A stretch of DNA of 64,000 bases from positions 3,534,001 through 3,598,000 of the forward strand of contig NZ_JAFBCJ010000001.1 in the NCBI RefSeq assembly GCF_016907675.1, written 5' to 3'. This stretch comes from Geodermatophilus bullaregiensis. Lineage in GTDB: Bacteria > Actinomycetota > Actinomycetes > Mycobacteriales > Geodermatophilaceae. Each line of letters opens with the position of its first letter. Within the stretch, counting starts at the first letter, position 1. The notes under the pieces are model-generated. The model was not told the origin of the DNA. It did no database searches and saw only the letters and a list, made by a program, of their open reading frames with translations. A program made the translations under genes and the position numbers. This document shows, one piece after another, positions 51,299 to 61,681 of this stretch.

Positions 51299-52090
51299 GT
51301 GCCGGCCCCGCACCGCGATCCCACCGGCGACCTCACCGACGACTTCGACGGCCCGGACCTCGACCGCGACGTCTGGGTGCCGCACTACCTGCCGCAGTGG
51401 AGCTCCCGCGCGGCGACGGCGGCCGCCTACGAGGTCCGCGACTCGTGCCTGCGGCTGTACCTGCCCGAGGACGCCCCGCTGTGGTGCCCGGAGGACCACC
51501 CGCCGTTGCGGGTCTCGGGCATCCAGTCCGGGGTCTTCTCCGGGCCGGTCGGCAGCACGGTGGGGCAGCAGCCGGTGCGGCCGGGCGCCGTCGTCCGCGA
51601 GGAGCAGCCCGCGCACCGGGGGTGGACGCCGCGGTACGGGGTGCTGGAGATGTGCGCCCGCGCGACGGTGACCCCGCGGTCGATGGTGGCGTGGTGGCTG
51701 GTGGGCCTGGAGGACGTGCCGGAGCGCTGCGGCGAGCTGTGCGTCGTGGAGGTCTTCGGCGACGCCGTCGACCCGGTGGAGGGGGCGGCGGTCGGCGCCG
51801 GCACCCACCCGTTCCGCGACCCGCGGCTCGCCGAGGACTTCGCCGCGCCGCGGCCCGGCATCGACGTCTCGGAGTGGCACACCTACGCCGTCGACTGGCG
51901 GCCCGACGGCGCGGTCTTCTCCGTCGACGGCGTGCCGCTGCGCGAGGTCGCGGTCACCCCCGACTACCCGGTGCAGGCGATGCTCGCCGTCTTCGACTTC
52001 CCCGGGAAGGCGGTGCCGGGGGAGCCGTACGTCGTCCCGGAGCTCGTCGTCGACCGGATCGGGAGCGGGCCGGCGGCGTCCTCCGGGTGA
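51299..52090 (+). CDS. Glycoside hydrolase family 16-like protein
   Basis: A 263-residue concanavalin-like beta-jelly roll. DDFDGPDLDRDVWVPHYLPQW at the start, IQSGVFSG, and GELCVVEVFGD in the catalytic strand. GH16 has E-x-D-x-x-E; here both Glu are kept but the Asp is Cys. C-terminal HTYAVDWRPDGAVFSVDG and PMLAVFDFP-like QAMLAVFDFP fit the family. No signal peptide, so the substrate would be cytoplasmic, which is odd for a polysaccharidase. GTG 51299, five bases after the preceding stop. Confidence 0.8.
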   Translation: MPAPHRDPTGDLTDDFDGPDLDRDVWVPHYLPQWSSRAATAAAYEVRDSCLRLYLPEDAPLWCPEDHPPLRVSGIQSGVFSGPVGSTVGQQPVRPGAVVREEQPAHRGWTPRYGVLEMCARATVTPRSMVAWWLVGLEDVPERCGELCVVEVFGDAVDPVEGAAVGAGTHPFRDPRLAEDFAAPRPGIDVSEWHTYAVDWRPDGAVFSVDGVPLREVAVTPDYPVQAMLAVFDFPGKAVPGEPYVVPELVVDRIGSGPAASSG

Positions 52091-52094
52091 GCGG

Positions 52095-52643
52095 TCAGGC
52101 GGGCAGCGGGAAGACCAGCAGCGAGCTCGACGCCGTCGCCACCAGCCGGCCGGCGGCGTCGAGGACCTGCCCCTCGGCGAACGCCACCCGGCGGCCGGGC
52201 TTGACCACCGTGCCGACGGCGGTCAGCGGCCCGCTGGTCTGCGTCACCGCCCGCAGGTAGGTCACCTTCAGCTCGATGGAGGTGTAACCGACGCCCTGCG
52301 GCAGCGTGGAGTGCACCGCGCAGCCGGCCACCGTGTCGAGCAGCGTGCAGACCAGCCCGCCGTGCACGACACCGATCGGGTTGTAGGCCGACTCGTCGAC
52401 GGCGCAGCGGAACTCGACCCGCCCCTGCTCGACGGCGACCACGTCCATCTGCACCAGCGCGGCGATCGGCGGGGGCGGCAGCACGCCGTCGCGGATGGCC
52501 TCCAGCGTCTCCAGCCCCGAGCGCTCCCGCCCGCCGGCCGCGGTGAGCATCGGGTCGAACCAGGTCACCGTGCGCGAGCGCGGCTCGCCCCAGGACCCGG
52601 GCGCGGCGCCGGAGGTGGTGTCGGGGACGGCGTCCGTGCTCAC
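52095..52643 (-). CDS. PaaI-family hotdog thioesterase
   Basis: A 182-residue hotdog-fold acyl-CoA thioesterase: DESAYNPIGVVHGGLVCTLL (the Asn/His-Gly-Gly active-site helix), DTVAGCAVHSTLPQGVGYTS IELKVTYL, and PGRRVAFAEGQVLDAAGRLV. Hydrolyses aryl- or short acyl-CoA thioesters in the cytoplasm. GTG 52643 overlaps the stop of the HxlR regulator by four bases, so the regulator probably governs it. Confidence 0.88.
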   Translation of the reverse strand: MSTDAVPDTTSGAAPGSWGEPRSRTVTWFDPMLTAAGGRERSGLETLEAIRDGVLPPPPIAALVQMDVVAVEQGRVEFRCAVDESAYNPIGVVHGGLVCTLLDTVAGCAVHSTLPQGVGYTSIELKVTYLRAVTQTSGPLTAVGTVVKPGRRVAFAEGQVLDAAGRLVATASSSLLVFPLPA

Positions 52644-53140
52644 GCGTCCTCCTCGGCGGGCAGGCCCGACAGCACGCGACCGGCGGGGGTCAGCACGCGC
52701 CCGACCCGGCTGGCGTTGACCGGCTCCCCGCACGTGCGGCAGACCCACTCGGCGTCCACGGCGTGCTCCTCGTGCCCGTTCGGGGCGTGTGTCAGCCGGA
52801 CCGGCGGCTCCTCGGCCGCCCAGCGGTCACCCCACTGCAGCAGCGCCTGCAGCACCGGCAGCAGGTCCCGGCCGGACGGCGTGAGGTGGTAGCCCGAGCG
52901 CGGCGGCGCGTCGCTGTACTGCCGCCGCTCCAGCACGCCGGCGGCCACCAGCGCGTTGAGCCGGGCGGTCAGCCGGTCGCGGGGCGCCCCGGTGCCGCGG
53001 ACGATGTCGCTGAAGCGGTGGTTGCCCAGCGACACCTCCCGGACGACGAGCAGCGACCAGCGCTCGCCGACCAGCTCCAGGGCGGCGGCGATCGAGCACG
53101 GGCGGCCGGGCAGTCGGGCCAGGTCGAACGAAGCGGTCAC
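52640..53140 (-). CDS. HxlR family transcriptional regulator
   Basis: A 166-residue winged-helix regulator: GRPCSIAAALELVGERWSLLVVREV, the HxlR opening with the conserved Cys that senses electrophiles in several members, then FSDIVRGTGAPRDRLTARLN (recognition helix) and RSGYHLTPSGRDLLPVLQAL. Extra C-terminal ~50 residues contain CRTCGEP, a possible zinc-binding or redox pair. Co-transcribed with the thioesterase. GTG 53140. Confidence 0.9.
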   Translation of the reverse strand: MTASFDLARLPGRPCSIAAALELVGERWSLLVVREVSLGNHRFSDIVRGTGAPRDRLTARLNALVAAGVLERRQYSDAPPRSGYHLTPSGRDLLPVLQALLQWGDRWAAEEPPVRLTHAPNGHEEHAVDAEWVCRTCGEPVNASRVGRVLTPAGRVLSGLPAEEDA

Positions 53141-53201
53141 GGGGTCAGTTTGCCCGTCGAACCGACGGGGCGCCAGTCGTCGTCACCCCGGCACGAACGG
53201 C

Positions 53202-53235
53202 GGCGGGCGGGGACCCCGAGAGGTCCCCGCCCGCC
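53202..53235. terminator. Strong hairpin between HxlR and sdh operons
   Basis: Perfect 14-bp stem GGCGGGCGGGGACC / complement with loop CCGAGA, lying in the 170-base gap between the HxlR gene and the end of sdhB; it would end the sdh transcript. Confidence 0.75.
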
Positions 53236-53252
53236 TGGTGCCGTGCTGGAAC

Positions 53253-53310
53253 GGCCCCCTCGCAGGGGCCCGCCGCGAGCGTGCGAGCGGCGGGGGGCGA
53301 GGGGGTCCTT
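53253..53310 (-). repeat. Palindromic intergenic element, copy 1
   Basis: On the minus strand: AAGGACCCCCTCGCCCCCCG (start) then CCGCTCGCACGCTCGCGGCGG and CCCCTGCGAGGGGGCC. Nested inverted repeats with an outer GGACCCC/GGGGCC pair. It lies four bases after the sdhB stop. Matches copies at 57.5 and 60.4 kb. Confidence 0.8.
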
Positions 53311-53313
53311 CCG

Positions 53314-54087
53314 TCAGCTCTTCGGCCGCGCACCGGCGCGCAGGGCGCCGAGGAGGTCGTGGTTGAGCCGCGAGATGTTCTCCATCGAGATGCCCTTCGG
53401 GCAGCTGACGGAGCACTCGCCGATGTTCGTACAGCCGCCGAAGCCCTCGAGGTCCTGCTGGTGGATCATGTTGACCACGCGGTCGTTGCGCTCGGGCTGG
53501 CCCTGCGGCATGAGCCCCAGGTGCACGACCTTCGACGACGTGAACAGCATCGACGAGGCGTTGGGGCAGGCCGCGACGCAGGCCCCGCAGCCGATGCAGG
53601 TGGCGGCGTCGAAGGCGGCGTCGGAGTCCTTCTTGGCGACCAGGATCGAGTGCGCCTCGGGGGCGGTGCCGGTCGGGGCGCTGATGTAGCCGCCCGACTG
53701 GATGATCCGGTCCAGGGCCGACCGGTCGACGGCGAGGTCCTTGATCAGCGGGAACGCCGTCGCCCGCCACGGCTCGACGTCGATCGTGTCGCCGTCCTTG
53801 AACGACCGCATGTGCAGCTGGCACGTGGCCGTCTGCGGGTGGCCCGGGAACAACCCGTTGCCGTGCGCGCGACCGTTGATCATGACGCCGCACGACCCGC
53901 AGATGCCCTCACGGCAGTCGTGGTCGAAGGAGACCGGGTCCTCGCCGTCGAGGATCAGTTGCTCGTTGAGGACGTCCAGCATCTCGAGGAAGGACATGTC
54001 CGGGGAGATGTCGGTGACCTCGTAGGTCACCATCTTCCCCTTCTCGGTCCGGTCCCGCTGACGCCAGACGCGCAGCTTGAGGTTCAT
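53314..54087 (-). CDS. sdhB: Succinate dehydrogenase/fumarate reductase iron-sulfur subunit
   Basis: A 257-residue subunit carrying three Fe-S clusters: [2Fe-2S] ligands in [10 protein letters not shown] plus a later Cys (TATC), [4Fe-4S] in [12 protein letters not shown], and [3Fe-4S] in [17 protein letters not shown]. It passes electrons from SdhA flavin to the membrane cytochrome. ATG directly follows the sdhA stop (TAGATG). Closest in layout to the actinobacterial Sdh1 type (Rv0247c-0249c). Confidence 0.95.
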   Translation of the reverse strand: MNLKLRVWRQRDRTEKGKMVTYEVTDISPDMSFLEMLDVLNEQLILDGEDPVSFDHDCREGICGSCGVMINGRAHGNGLFPGHPQTATCQLHMRSFKDGDTIDVEPWRATAFPLIKDLAVDRSALDRIIQSGGYISAPTGTAPEAHSILVAKKDSDAAFDAATCIGCGACVAACPNASSMLFTSSKVVHLGLMPQGQPERNDRVVNMIHQQDLEGFGGCTNIGECSVSCPKGISMENISRLNHDLLGALRAGARPKS

Positions 54088-56034
<1,947 letters not shown>

Positions 56035-56045
56035 GACGAGTGCTC

Positions 56046-56780
56046 CTACTCGATGATGCCGACGAGGACGCTGAGCGGCGGGATGAGGAAACCCGCGGTC
56101 AGCACCACGGCGAACACCGTGGCGAAGGCGTTGACGGTGCGCTCGCGGGTCTTGTTGCTCTGCCCCAGCGTCTGGGTCGCGCTCCAGATGCCGTGCCGCA
56201 GGTGGAAGCCCAGGGCCAGCAGCGCGACGACGTAGACCAGGGTCACGATCGGGTTGGAGAACCCGGCGATCGCCCGCTCGTAGGGGGTCGAGTCGTGCCC
56301 CTCGGGGTTCGCCACGCCGAGCGTGAGGTCGAGGATGTGGTAGACGATGAACAGCGCCAGGATCACGCCACCCCAGCGCATGGTGCGCGAGGCGTAGCTC
56401 TGGGCCACGGCCTTGCGGGCGACGTACTGCTGGGGCCGGGCCCGCTTGGCCTGCCGCCACAGCGAGACCGCGGCCCACGCGTGCGCCACCACGGCGACCA
56501 GCAGGACGACGCGGATGATCCACAGCACCGTCTGGCCCGGGACGGCCGGCTCGCCGATCCGGCGGATCCACTCGGAGTACCCGTTGAAGGTCTCCGCGCC
56601 GGCGAAGAGCTTCAGGTTCCCGACCATGTGCGCGATCAGGTACAGGACCAGGATGATCCCGCTGACCGCCATCACGGCCTTCTTCGCGACCGAACTGGTC
56701 TTCGCCACCTTCGGGGTCCTGCGCTGGCCCGAGTGCGTCACCGTCACCACAGCACCAAAGTTAGGCTCGTTACCCACCAC
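56046..56780 (-). CDS. sdhC: Succinate dehydrogenase cytochrome b subunit
   Basis: A 244-residue (or ~234) b-type cytochrome with five TM helices: [99 protein letters not shown]. His residues in IAHM, VVAHAW, VYHI and GFHLRHG are heme-ligand candidates. The start is uncertain: GTG 56780 lacks a ribosome site; GTG 56750 would begin seven bases after a -10-like TAACTT and could be leaderless. Confidence 0.9.
   Translation of the reverse strand: MVGNEPNFGAVVTVTHSGQRRTPKVAKTSSVAKKAVMAVSGIILVLYLIAHMVGNLKLFAGAETFNGYSEWIRRIGEPAVPGQTVLWIIRVVLLVAVVAHAWAAVSLWRQAKRARPQQYVARKAVAQSYASRTMRWGGVILALFIVYHILDLTLGVANPEGHDSTPYERAIAGFSNPIVTLVYVVALLALGFHLRHGIWSATQTLGQSNKTRERTVNAFATVFAVVLTAGFLIPPLSVLVGIIE
56750..56763 (-). 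promoter_or_regulatory. Possible sdhC -10 element (leaderless start)
   Basis: On the minus strand TAACTT (56763-56758) followed seven bases later by GTG (56750). This TANNNT-to-start spacing is the actinobacterial leaderless arrangement. No convincing -35. Confidence 0.3.
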
Positions 56781-56902
56781 TCGGCCATGTGGACACGCAG
56801 TGACTCACCTCATGTAAGGGAACCCTCAGCGCAGGTCAGGACGTTGGTGGCTCCCCGCCGGTCACGGCACCGTGCCGGACCCACCCGATCGGAGGAGGAC
56901 GC

Positions 56903-57511
56903 GTGACAGGACCGACCCGGGGTTTCCTCGGACGGCGGCGGGAACGCGACCCGCGACTGCCCCCCGGCCAGTACGACACGGGGGCCGACTGGCCGGTGCT
57001 CACCGCCGAGCCGACCCCGCGGATCGCGCCGGAGACCTGGAGCATCACCGTCGACGGACGGGTGGCGAACCCGACCACGTGGACGTGGGACGAGGTCCAC
57101 CGGCTGCCGGGCTCGGAGTACCGCGGCGACATCCACTGCGTCACGACCTGGTCGAAGTTCGACACCCACTTCGCCGGCGTCAGCGTCGACACCCTGCTCG
57201 AGGCCGCCGGGCCCGCCCCCGAGGCGGCGTTCGTCATGGCGACGGCCAAGACCGGCTACACGACCAACCTCCCGCTGGCCGACGTCACCGGCGGCAGGGC
57301 GTGGCTGGTGTGGGAGTTCGGCGGCGAGCCGCTGCCGATCGAACACGGCGGCCCGGTCCGGCTGCTGGTGCCGCACCTCTACTTCTGGAAGAGCGCCAAG
57401 TGGGTCACCCGGCTGACCCTGCTGCAGCGCGACCAGCCGGGGTTCTGGGAGCAGAACGGCTACCACGACCGCGGTGACCCCTGGCGCGAGCAGCGCTACC
57501 AGGGTGACTGA
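56903..57511 (+). CDS. Sulfite oxidase-like molybdopterin oxidoreductase
   Basis: A 202-residue protein of the sulfite-oxidase molybdopterin domain (SUOX/YedY-like). IHCVTTWSKFD contains the Mo-ligating Cys (~79), SVDTLLEAAGPAPEAAFVMA and YTTNLPLADVTGGRAWLVWE, GGPVRLLVPHLYFWKSAKWV line the pterin site. Lacks the heme and dimerisation domains, so electrons probably go to the flavoprotein encoded next. Cytoplasmic (no Tat signal). GTG 56903 after GGAGGAGGACGC. Confidence 0.9.
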   Translation: MTGPTRGFLGRRRERDPRLPPGQYDTGADWPVLTAEPTPRIAPETWSITVDGRVANPTTWTWDEVHRLPGSEYRGDIHCVTTWSKFDTHFAGVSVDTLLEAAGPAPEAAFVMATAKTGYTTNLPLADVTGGRAWLVWEFGGEPLPIEHGGPVRLLVPHLYFWKSAKWVTRLTLLQRDQPGFWEQNGYHDRGDPWREQRYQGD

Positions 57512-57513
57512 CC

Positions 57514-57571
57514 AAGGACCCCGCTGCCCCCCACCGCTCGCAGGCTCGCGGCGGGACCCTGCAGCGGGGCC
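57514..57571 (+). repeat. Palindromic intergenic element, copy 2
   Basis: AAGGACCCCGCTGCCCCCCA, then CCGCTCGCAGGCTCGCGGCGG and ACCCTGCAGCGGGGCC: outer and inner inverted repeats. Inserted exactly between the sulfite-oxidase-like stop and the flavin-reductase start, so it sits inside an apparent operon. Confidence 0.8.
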
Positions 57572-57572
57572 G

Positions 57573-58298
57573 ATGGGTTCCTCACCGGGCGGACGACGGG
57601 CCCCGGCCGGCGGCTGGCGGACGGCGACGGTCACCGCCGTCGACCGGCCGACGCCGCGGGGCGTGCGGCTGCGCCTGGACGTCGCCGACCGGATCGACCA
57701 CCTGCCCGGCCAGCACTACGTCGTCCGGCTGACGGCGGAGGACGGCTACCGGGCGCAGCGCTCCTACTCGGTGGCCTCGCCGCCGGGCGACCCGCAGGTC
57801 GAGCTGTTCGTCGAGCGGCTCGAGGACGGCGAGGTGTCGGGCTACCTCGCCGACGTCGTCGAGCCCGGCGACGTCCTCGAGGTGCGCGGGCCGATCGGCG
57901 GCTGGTTCGTCTGGGACGGCGGCAGCCCGGCGCTGCTGGTCGGCGGCGGCAGCGGCGTCGTCCCGCTGGTCGCCATGCTGCGCACCGCGCACGACCTCGG
58001 CCGCAGCGACCTGCTGCGGCTCGCCGTCGCCGCCCGCACCCGCGCCCTGCTGCCCTACGCCGACGAGCTGGCCGGCTCGGGGGCGCTGCTGGCGCTCAGC
58101 CGCGAGCCGAACGGGATCCGCCGCGCCGGCCGGCTCGTGGCCGAGGACCTGGTGCCGCTGTGGGAGCCGGGCCAGACCGCCTACGTCTGCGGGTCGGCGT
58201 CCTTCGCCGAGGCGGCCAGCCAGCTGCTGGTCGGGCTGGGCGTCCCGGCCCCCGACATCCGGGTCGAGCGGTTCGGCCCCAGCGGCACCTCCGGCTGA
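57573..58298 (+). CDS. FAD/NAD-binding ferredoxin-reductase-type oxidoreductase
   Basis: A 241-residue flavoprotein reductase. FAD-binding PGQHYVVRL (~47-55) and YRAQRSYSVAS (RxYS), NAD-binding LLVGGGSGVVPLVAMLR (~127-143) and the C-terminal YVCGSASFAEAAS. No ferredoxin domain. It follows the sulfite-oxidase-like gene with only a palindromic element between and is the likely electron partner. ATG 57573 overlaps the end of that element; the element may supply no Shine-Dalgarno (GGGGCCG only). Confidence 0.9.
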   Translation: MGSSPGGRRAPAGGWRTATVTAVDRPTPRGVRLRLDVADRIDHLPGQHYVVRLTAEDGYRAQRSYSVASPPGDPQVELFVERLEDGEVSGYLADVVEPGDVLEVRGPIGGWFVWDGGSPALLVGGGSGVVPLVAMLRTAHDLGRSDLLRLAVAARTRALLPYADELAGSGALLALSREPNGIRRAGRLVAEDLVPLWEPGQTAYVCGSASFAEAASQLLVGLGVPAPDIRVERFGPSGTSG

Positions 58299-58345
58299 GG
58301 GGGGCCGGACGGTCCGGGACCGGTGTCGCGGACGATGATCGGGGC

Positions 58346-58864
58346 ATGCCGTCCGCCGTGGTGACCGCCGTCGACGTCGTCGACGCGGGCCTGCGCCGCG
58401 AGCTGCTGGCCTGCTGGACCGAGGTCACGAACTCCGGCGGCGCGGTCGGGTTCGTCCCGCCGGTCACCGAGGACGACGTCGCCCCGGTGCTCGACGCGCT
58501 GCTCGACCGGGTGCGCCAGGGCCGCGAGCGGCTGGTCGTGCTCACCGAGGACGGCGCTCTCGCCGGCTGGGCCGTGCTCTCGCTGTCGCTCAGCCCGCTG
58601 CGGCGGCACTGGGCCACCGTGCTGCGGGTGCAGGTGCACCCTGGCCGGCAGGGGCGCGGGCTGGGCCGGGTGCTGCTGTCCGGGGTCCACGCCGTCGCGC
58701 GGGACAGCGGCCTGGAGATGCTGCACCTGACCGTGCGCGAGGGGTTCGGTCTGGAGCGGTTCTACGCGCAGTGGGGCTACCGCGAGTTCGGCCGCATGCC
58801 CGGCGCGATCCGGCTGGGCCCCGGCGACGACCGCGAGGAGGTCCACCTGTTCGTGCGGCTGTAG
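58346..58864 (+). CDS. GNAT family N-acetyltransferase
   Basis: A 172-residue GNAT. Acetyl-CoA pyrophosphate loop in VQVHPGRQGRGLGRVLLSG (V.V.P..QGRGLG), and FYAQWGYREFGRMPGA as the final beta hairpin. Substrate unknown. ATG 58346. Converges with the next gene with no gap. Confidence 0.9.
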   Translation: MPSAVVTAVDVVDAGLRRELLACWTEVTNSGGAVGFVPPVTEDDVAPVLDALLDRVRQGRERLVVLTEDGALAGWAVLSLSLSPLRRHWATVLRVQVHPGRQGRGLGRVLLSGVHAVARDSGLEMLHLTVREGFGLERFYAQWGYREFGRMPGAIRLGPGDDREEVHLFVRL

Positions 58865-59584
58865 TCAGCCGGCGGCGGGGTCGACCCCCGCGACGGTGCC
58901 CCGTGAGGAGAGCACCGCCAGGCGGGCGAACAGCTCCTCGGCGTACCAGCCCTCCCGGGCGGTGCGGGCGACGACGGCGGCGTGCTCGGGACGGTCGTAG
59001 GCGAAGGCGTTGAGCGCCGCGCCGGAGTCCCAGACGCTGAAGGTGCCCTGCAGGCCCAGGGGCGCCTCGCCGATGCCGACGGCCATGCGCAGGCCCGGCG
59101 CCCGGTGCAGGTCGGCCGACACCGGTGGCACGGCCGACCAGAAGCGCGCGGCGCGGCGCAGCACGAGGCGGGCGCGGGTGACGGCGGCGACCGGCCCGTC
59201 CCACCGCTGCGGCCGGGGGGTGCCGAAGGGCTCGCGGCCCGACCAGAGCCCGCGGGCGGCCAGCGGGCGCAGCCGCACCGACCACTCCTCCTCGGCGACC
59301 CGGCGCCAGCTGGCCACCACGGGACCGTCGTCGAGCGCGTCGGCGGCCGGGGCGTCGTCCCACACGGCGAGCAGTCCCCAGCGGCGCGGGTCGGCGTCGC
59401 GGACGGTGAACGTGCGCCCGTCGCCGGTGCCCAGGAGCTTGGCGAAGCGCAGGCCCGGCGTCCGGGCCAGCGCCGGACGGAGCGAGGCCATCCGCAGCAC
59501 CGCCCCGGGCACCGCGCGGCCGGGGACGCCCCACAGGTGCAGCGTCACGGTCGGGGTGTCACTGACCGGCTGGGGTGGGGACAC
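58865..59584 (-). CDS. Spheroidene monooxygenase-like protein
   Basis: A 239-residue protein of the CrtA/spheroidene monooxygenase-like family: HLWGVPGRAVPGAVLRMASL at the start, LRFAKLLGTGDGRTFTVRDA DPRRWGLLAVWDD, and WSVRLRPLAARGLWSGREPF; QGTFSVWDSGAALNAFAYDR late. In purple bacteria CrtA hydroxylates carotenoids; non-carotenogenic homologues are common and their role is unknown. No other carotenoid gene is in the window. GTG 59584. Confidence 0.8.
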   Translation of the reverse strand: MSPPQPVSDTPTVTLHLWGVPGRAVPGAVLRMASLRPALARTPGLRFAKLLGTGDGRTFTVRDADPRRWGLLAVWDDAPAADALDDGPVVASWRRVAEEEWSVRLRPLAARGLWSGREPFGTPRPQRWDGPVAAVTRARLVLRRAARFWSAVPPVSADLHRAPGLRMAVGIGEAPLGLQGTFSVWDSGAALNAFAYDRPEHAAVVARTAREGWYAEELFARLAVLSSRGTVAGVDPAAG

Positions 59585-59607
59585 GCCGCCGAGGGTAGGT
59601 GCGTCCG

Positions 59608-60429
59608 GTGACCGACCAGCGCCGCGTGCAACTCGGCGACACCGACGCCCCTGCCGAGGACGAGGTCGTCGAGGCCTTCGACCGGGTGGTGAGCCAGGGC
59701 GCCCAGCGGCTGCACCGCACCTGGCGCGAGGTGCTCACCACCGGTCTGGCCGGCGGGCTGGAGGTGGCGGTCGGCGTCCTGGCGCTGGTCGCCGTCTACG
59801 CCCAGACCGGCAGCCACCTGCTGGCCGGGCTGGCCTTCTCGGTCGGGTTCATCGCGCTGCTGCTGGCCCGCAGCGAGCTGTTCACCGAGGGCTTCCTCCT
59901 GCCGGTCACCGCGGTGGTGGCCGGGCGGGCGAGCTGGGCGCAGCTGGGCAAGCTGTGGGGCGGGACCCTCGTGGCCAACCTGGTCGGCGGCTGGCTGTTC
60001 ATGTGGGTGGTCGTGCACGGCTACCCGGAGCTGGGGCCCACCGTCGTGGAGTCGGCCCGGCACTTCGTCGAGGCGCCGCTGGACCTGCGCGCCGTCTGCC
60101 TGGCCTTCCTCGGCGGCACGGTCATCACGCTGATGACCCGGATGCAGAACGGCACCCCTGCCGACGGTGTCAAGGTGGTGGCCGCCGTCGCCGGCGCCTT
60201 CGTCCTCGCCGGGCTGCAGCTGTTCCACTCGGTGCTGGACTCGCTGCTGATCTTCGGCGCCATCCACACCGGTACGGCGCCGTTCGGCTACGGCGAGTGG
60301 CTGGCCTGGTTCTGGTACACGACGCTGCTCAACATGGCCGGCGGGCTGCTCGTGGTCACCCTGCTGCGGCTGGTGCGGAGCAAGGAGCTGCTGCAACGCG
60401 AGCGCGCGGCGGCCGAGGCCGAGGACTGA
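59608..60429 (+). CDS. Formate/nitrite transporter family protein
   Basis: A 273-residue FNT-family channel, six TM helices: WREVLTTGLAGGLEVAVGVL, LLAGLAFSVGFIALLLARSE (with LFTEG as the FNT filter-like motif LxTxN), LGKLWGGTLVANLVGGWLFM, VCLAFLGGTVITLMTRMQNG, VVAAVAGAFVLAGLQLFHSV, WFWYTTLLNMAGGLLVVTLL. Transports formate, nitrite or related monovalent anions. GTG 59608 with GAGGGTAGG upstream. Ends in a palindromic element. Confidence 0.88.
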   Translation: MTDQRRVQLGDTDAPAEDEVVEAFDRVVSQGAQRLHRTWREVLTTGLAGGLEVAVGVLALVAVYAQTGSHLLAGLAFSVGFIALLLARSELFTEGFLLPVTAVVAGRASWAQLGKLWGGTLVANLVGGWLFMWVVVHGYPELGPTVVESARHFVEAPLDLRAVCLAFLGGTVITLMTRMQNGTPADGVKVVAAVAGAFVLAGLQLFHSVLDSLLIFGAIHTGTAPFGYGEWLAWFWYTTLLNMAGGLLVVTLLRLVRSKELLQRERAAAEAED

Positions 60430-60430
60430 C

Positions 60431-60489
60431 GGAGGACCCCCGTGCCCCCCGCCACCCGCCAGCTCGCAGCGGGGCGCTGCAGAGGGGCC
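60431..60489 (+). repeat. Palindromic intergenic element, copy 3
   Basis: GGAGGACCCCCGTGCCCCCC, then GCCACCCGCCAGCTCGCAGC and GGGGCGCTGCAGAGGGGCC. Diverged inner arms but the same outer GGACCCC...GGGGCC and the AGCTCGC core. Lies between the transporter stop and the convergent serine hydrolase stop. Confidence 0.7.
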
Positions 60490-60493
60490 GGGG

Positions 60494-61681
60494 TCACCGC
60501 GGGCCGAAGGCCACGGCGCGGAACTCGTCGAACACGGCCGGCGGAGCGGGTGAGGTCCACATCTGGTTGGTGAGCAGCACCGCCGTCGTGCCGGTGACCG
60601 GGTCGGTCCACCAGGAGCCGCCCAGGCCGCCGTCCCAGCCGAAGGAGCCGGCGTGCCGGCCGCCGGGCTCGTCGGCGCGGCGCACGCCGATGCCCAGACC
60701 CCAGCCGCCGCCCTCGTCGTCGACCGGCCCGGCCTGCTCGGTGAGCATCGCCGCGACGGTGGCCTCGGCGAGCACCCGCCCGCCGTCGGGCGCACGCCCG
60801 CCGGCGCGCAGCACCCCGGCGAGGACGGCGAGGTCGTCGACGGTCGAGACCAGCCCGTCGGCGCCGTCGGGGAACGCCGGCGGTCGCGCCCACTGACCGT
60901 CGGGCGGGTCGTAGACCCGGCGCGCGCCGGTGTCGTCCGGTGGCGTCCAGTGCGGCCCCAGCCGGTCGCGGGCGTGCCCGGGCACGCCGAAGCCGGTGTC
61001 GCGCATCCCGAGCGGCGCGAGCACCCGCTCGGCGAGGACCTCGGGCAGCGGCCGCCCCGCGGCCCGGGCGACGAGGACGCCCAGGACGCTCGCGCCGGTG
61101 TGGTAGAGCCAGCGCTCGCCGGGCTGGTACGCCAGCGGGACGGACGCCAGCCGGCGCAGCCACTCGTCGGGCGGAGGCGCGGCCTGCGGTGCCGGCGGCC
61201 CGGCCGGCAGCCCGGCGTCCGCGAGCGCGGCGAGCGTCGGGGTGGGCCACGGCGCGGAGAAGTCCATCCCCAGGCCGAGCCGGAACGTGAGGACGTCGCG
61301 CACGGTGATCGGCCGCCGTGCCGGGACGGTGCCCGCGTCCGCGTCGGCGGGGTCGGCCAGGACGCGCCGGTCGGCCAGTTCGGGCAGGTGCGTGTCGATC
61401 GGCTCGTCGAGGCCGAGCGTGCCGTCGTCGACGAGGGTCAGCGCGGCGACCGCGACCACCGGTTTGGTCGTCGAGGCGATCCGGAAGACGGTGCCGGGTG
61501 TGACCGGGTCGTCCCCGCCGGGTGCGTGCGTGCCGGCCGCGCCGCGCGCCGTCTCCCCGTCCCGCTCCACCCACCAGGCCGCGCCCGGTACGGCGCCCGC
61601 GGCCACCGCCTCGCCGACCACCCGCTCGACGTCCCTCGCCAGTCCCATGCCGTAGCGACCGGCCGGGGACGCGGTGCTCAT
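60494..61681 (-). CDS. Serine hydrolase of the beta-lactamase/esterase family
   Basis: A 395-residue class C beta-lactamase-fold hydrolase. Active-site SxxK in FRIASTTKPVVAVAALTLVD, Tyr in LYHTGASVLGVLVARAAG (YxN-like YHT), and GGLGGSWWTDP near the end. No signal peptide, so an intracellular esterase or amidase is more likely than a beta-lactamase. ATG 61681; overlaps the upstream DUF1990 gene by four bases. Confidence 0.9.
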   Translation of the reverse strand: MSTASPAGRYGMGLARDVERVVGEAVAAGAVPGAAWWVERDGETARGAAGTHAPGGDDPVTPGTVFRIASTTKPVVAVAALTLVDDGTLGLDEPIDTHLPELADRRVLADPADADAGTVPARRPITVRDVLTFRLGLGMDFSAPWPTPTLAALADAGLPAGPPAPQAAPPPDEWLRRLASVPLAYQPGERWLYHTGASVLGVLVARAAGRPLPEVLAERVLAPLGMRDTGFGVPGHARDRLGPHWTPPDDTGARRVYDPPDGQWARPPAFPDGADGLVSTVDDLAVLAGVLRAGGRAPDGGRVLAEATVAAMLTEQAGPVDDEGGGWGLGIGVRRADEPGGRHAGSFGWDGGLGGSWWTDPVTGTTAVLLTNQMWTSPAPPAVFDEFRAVAFGPR

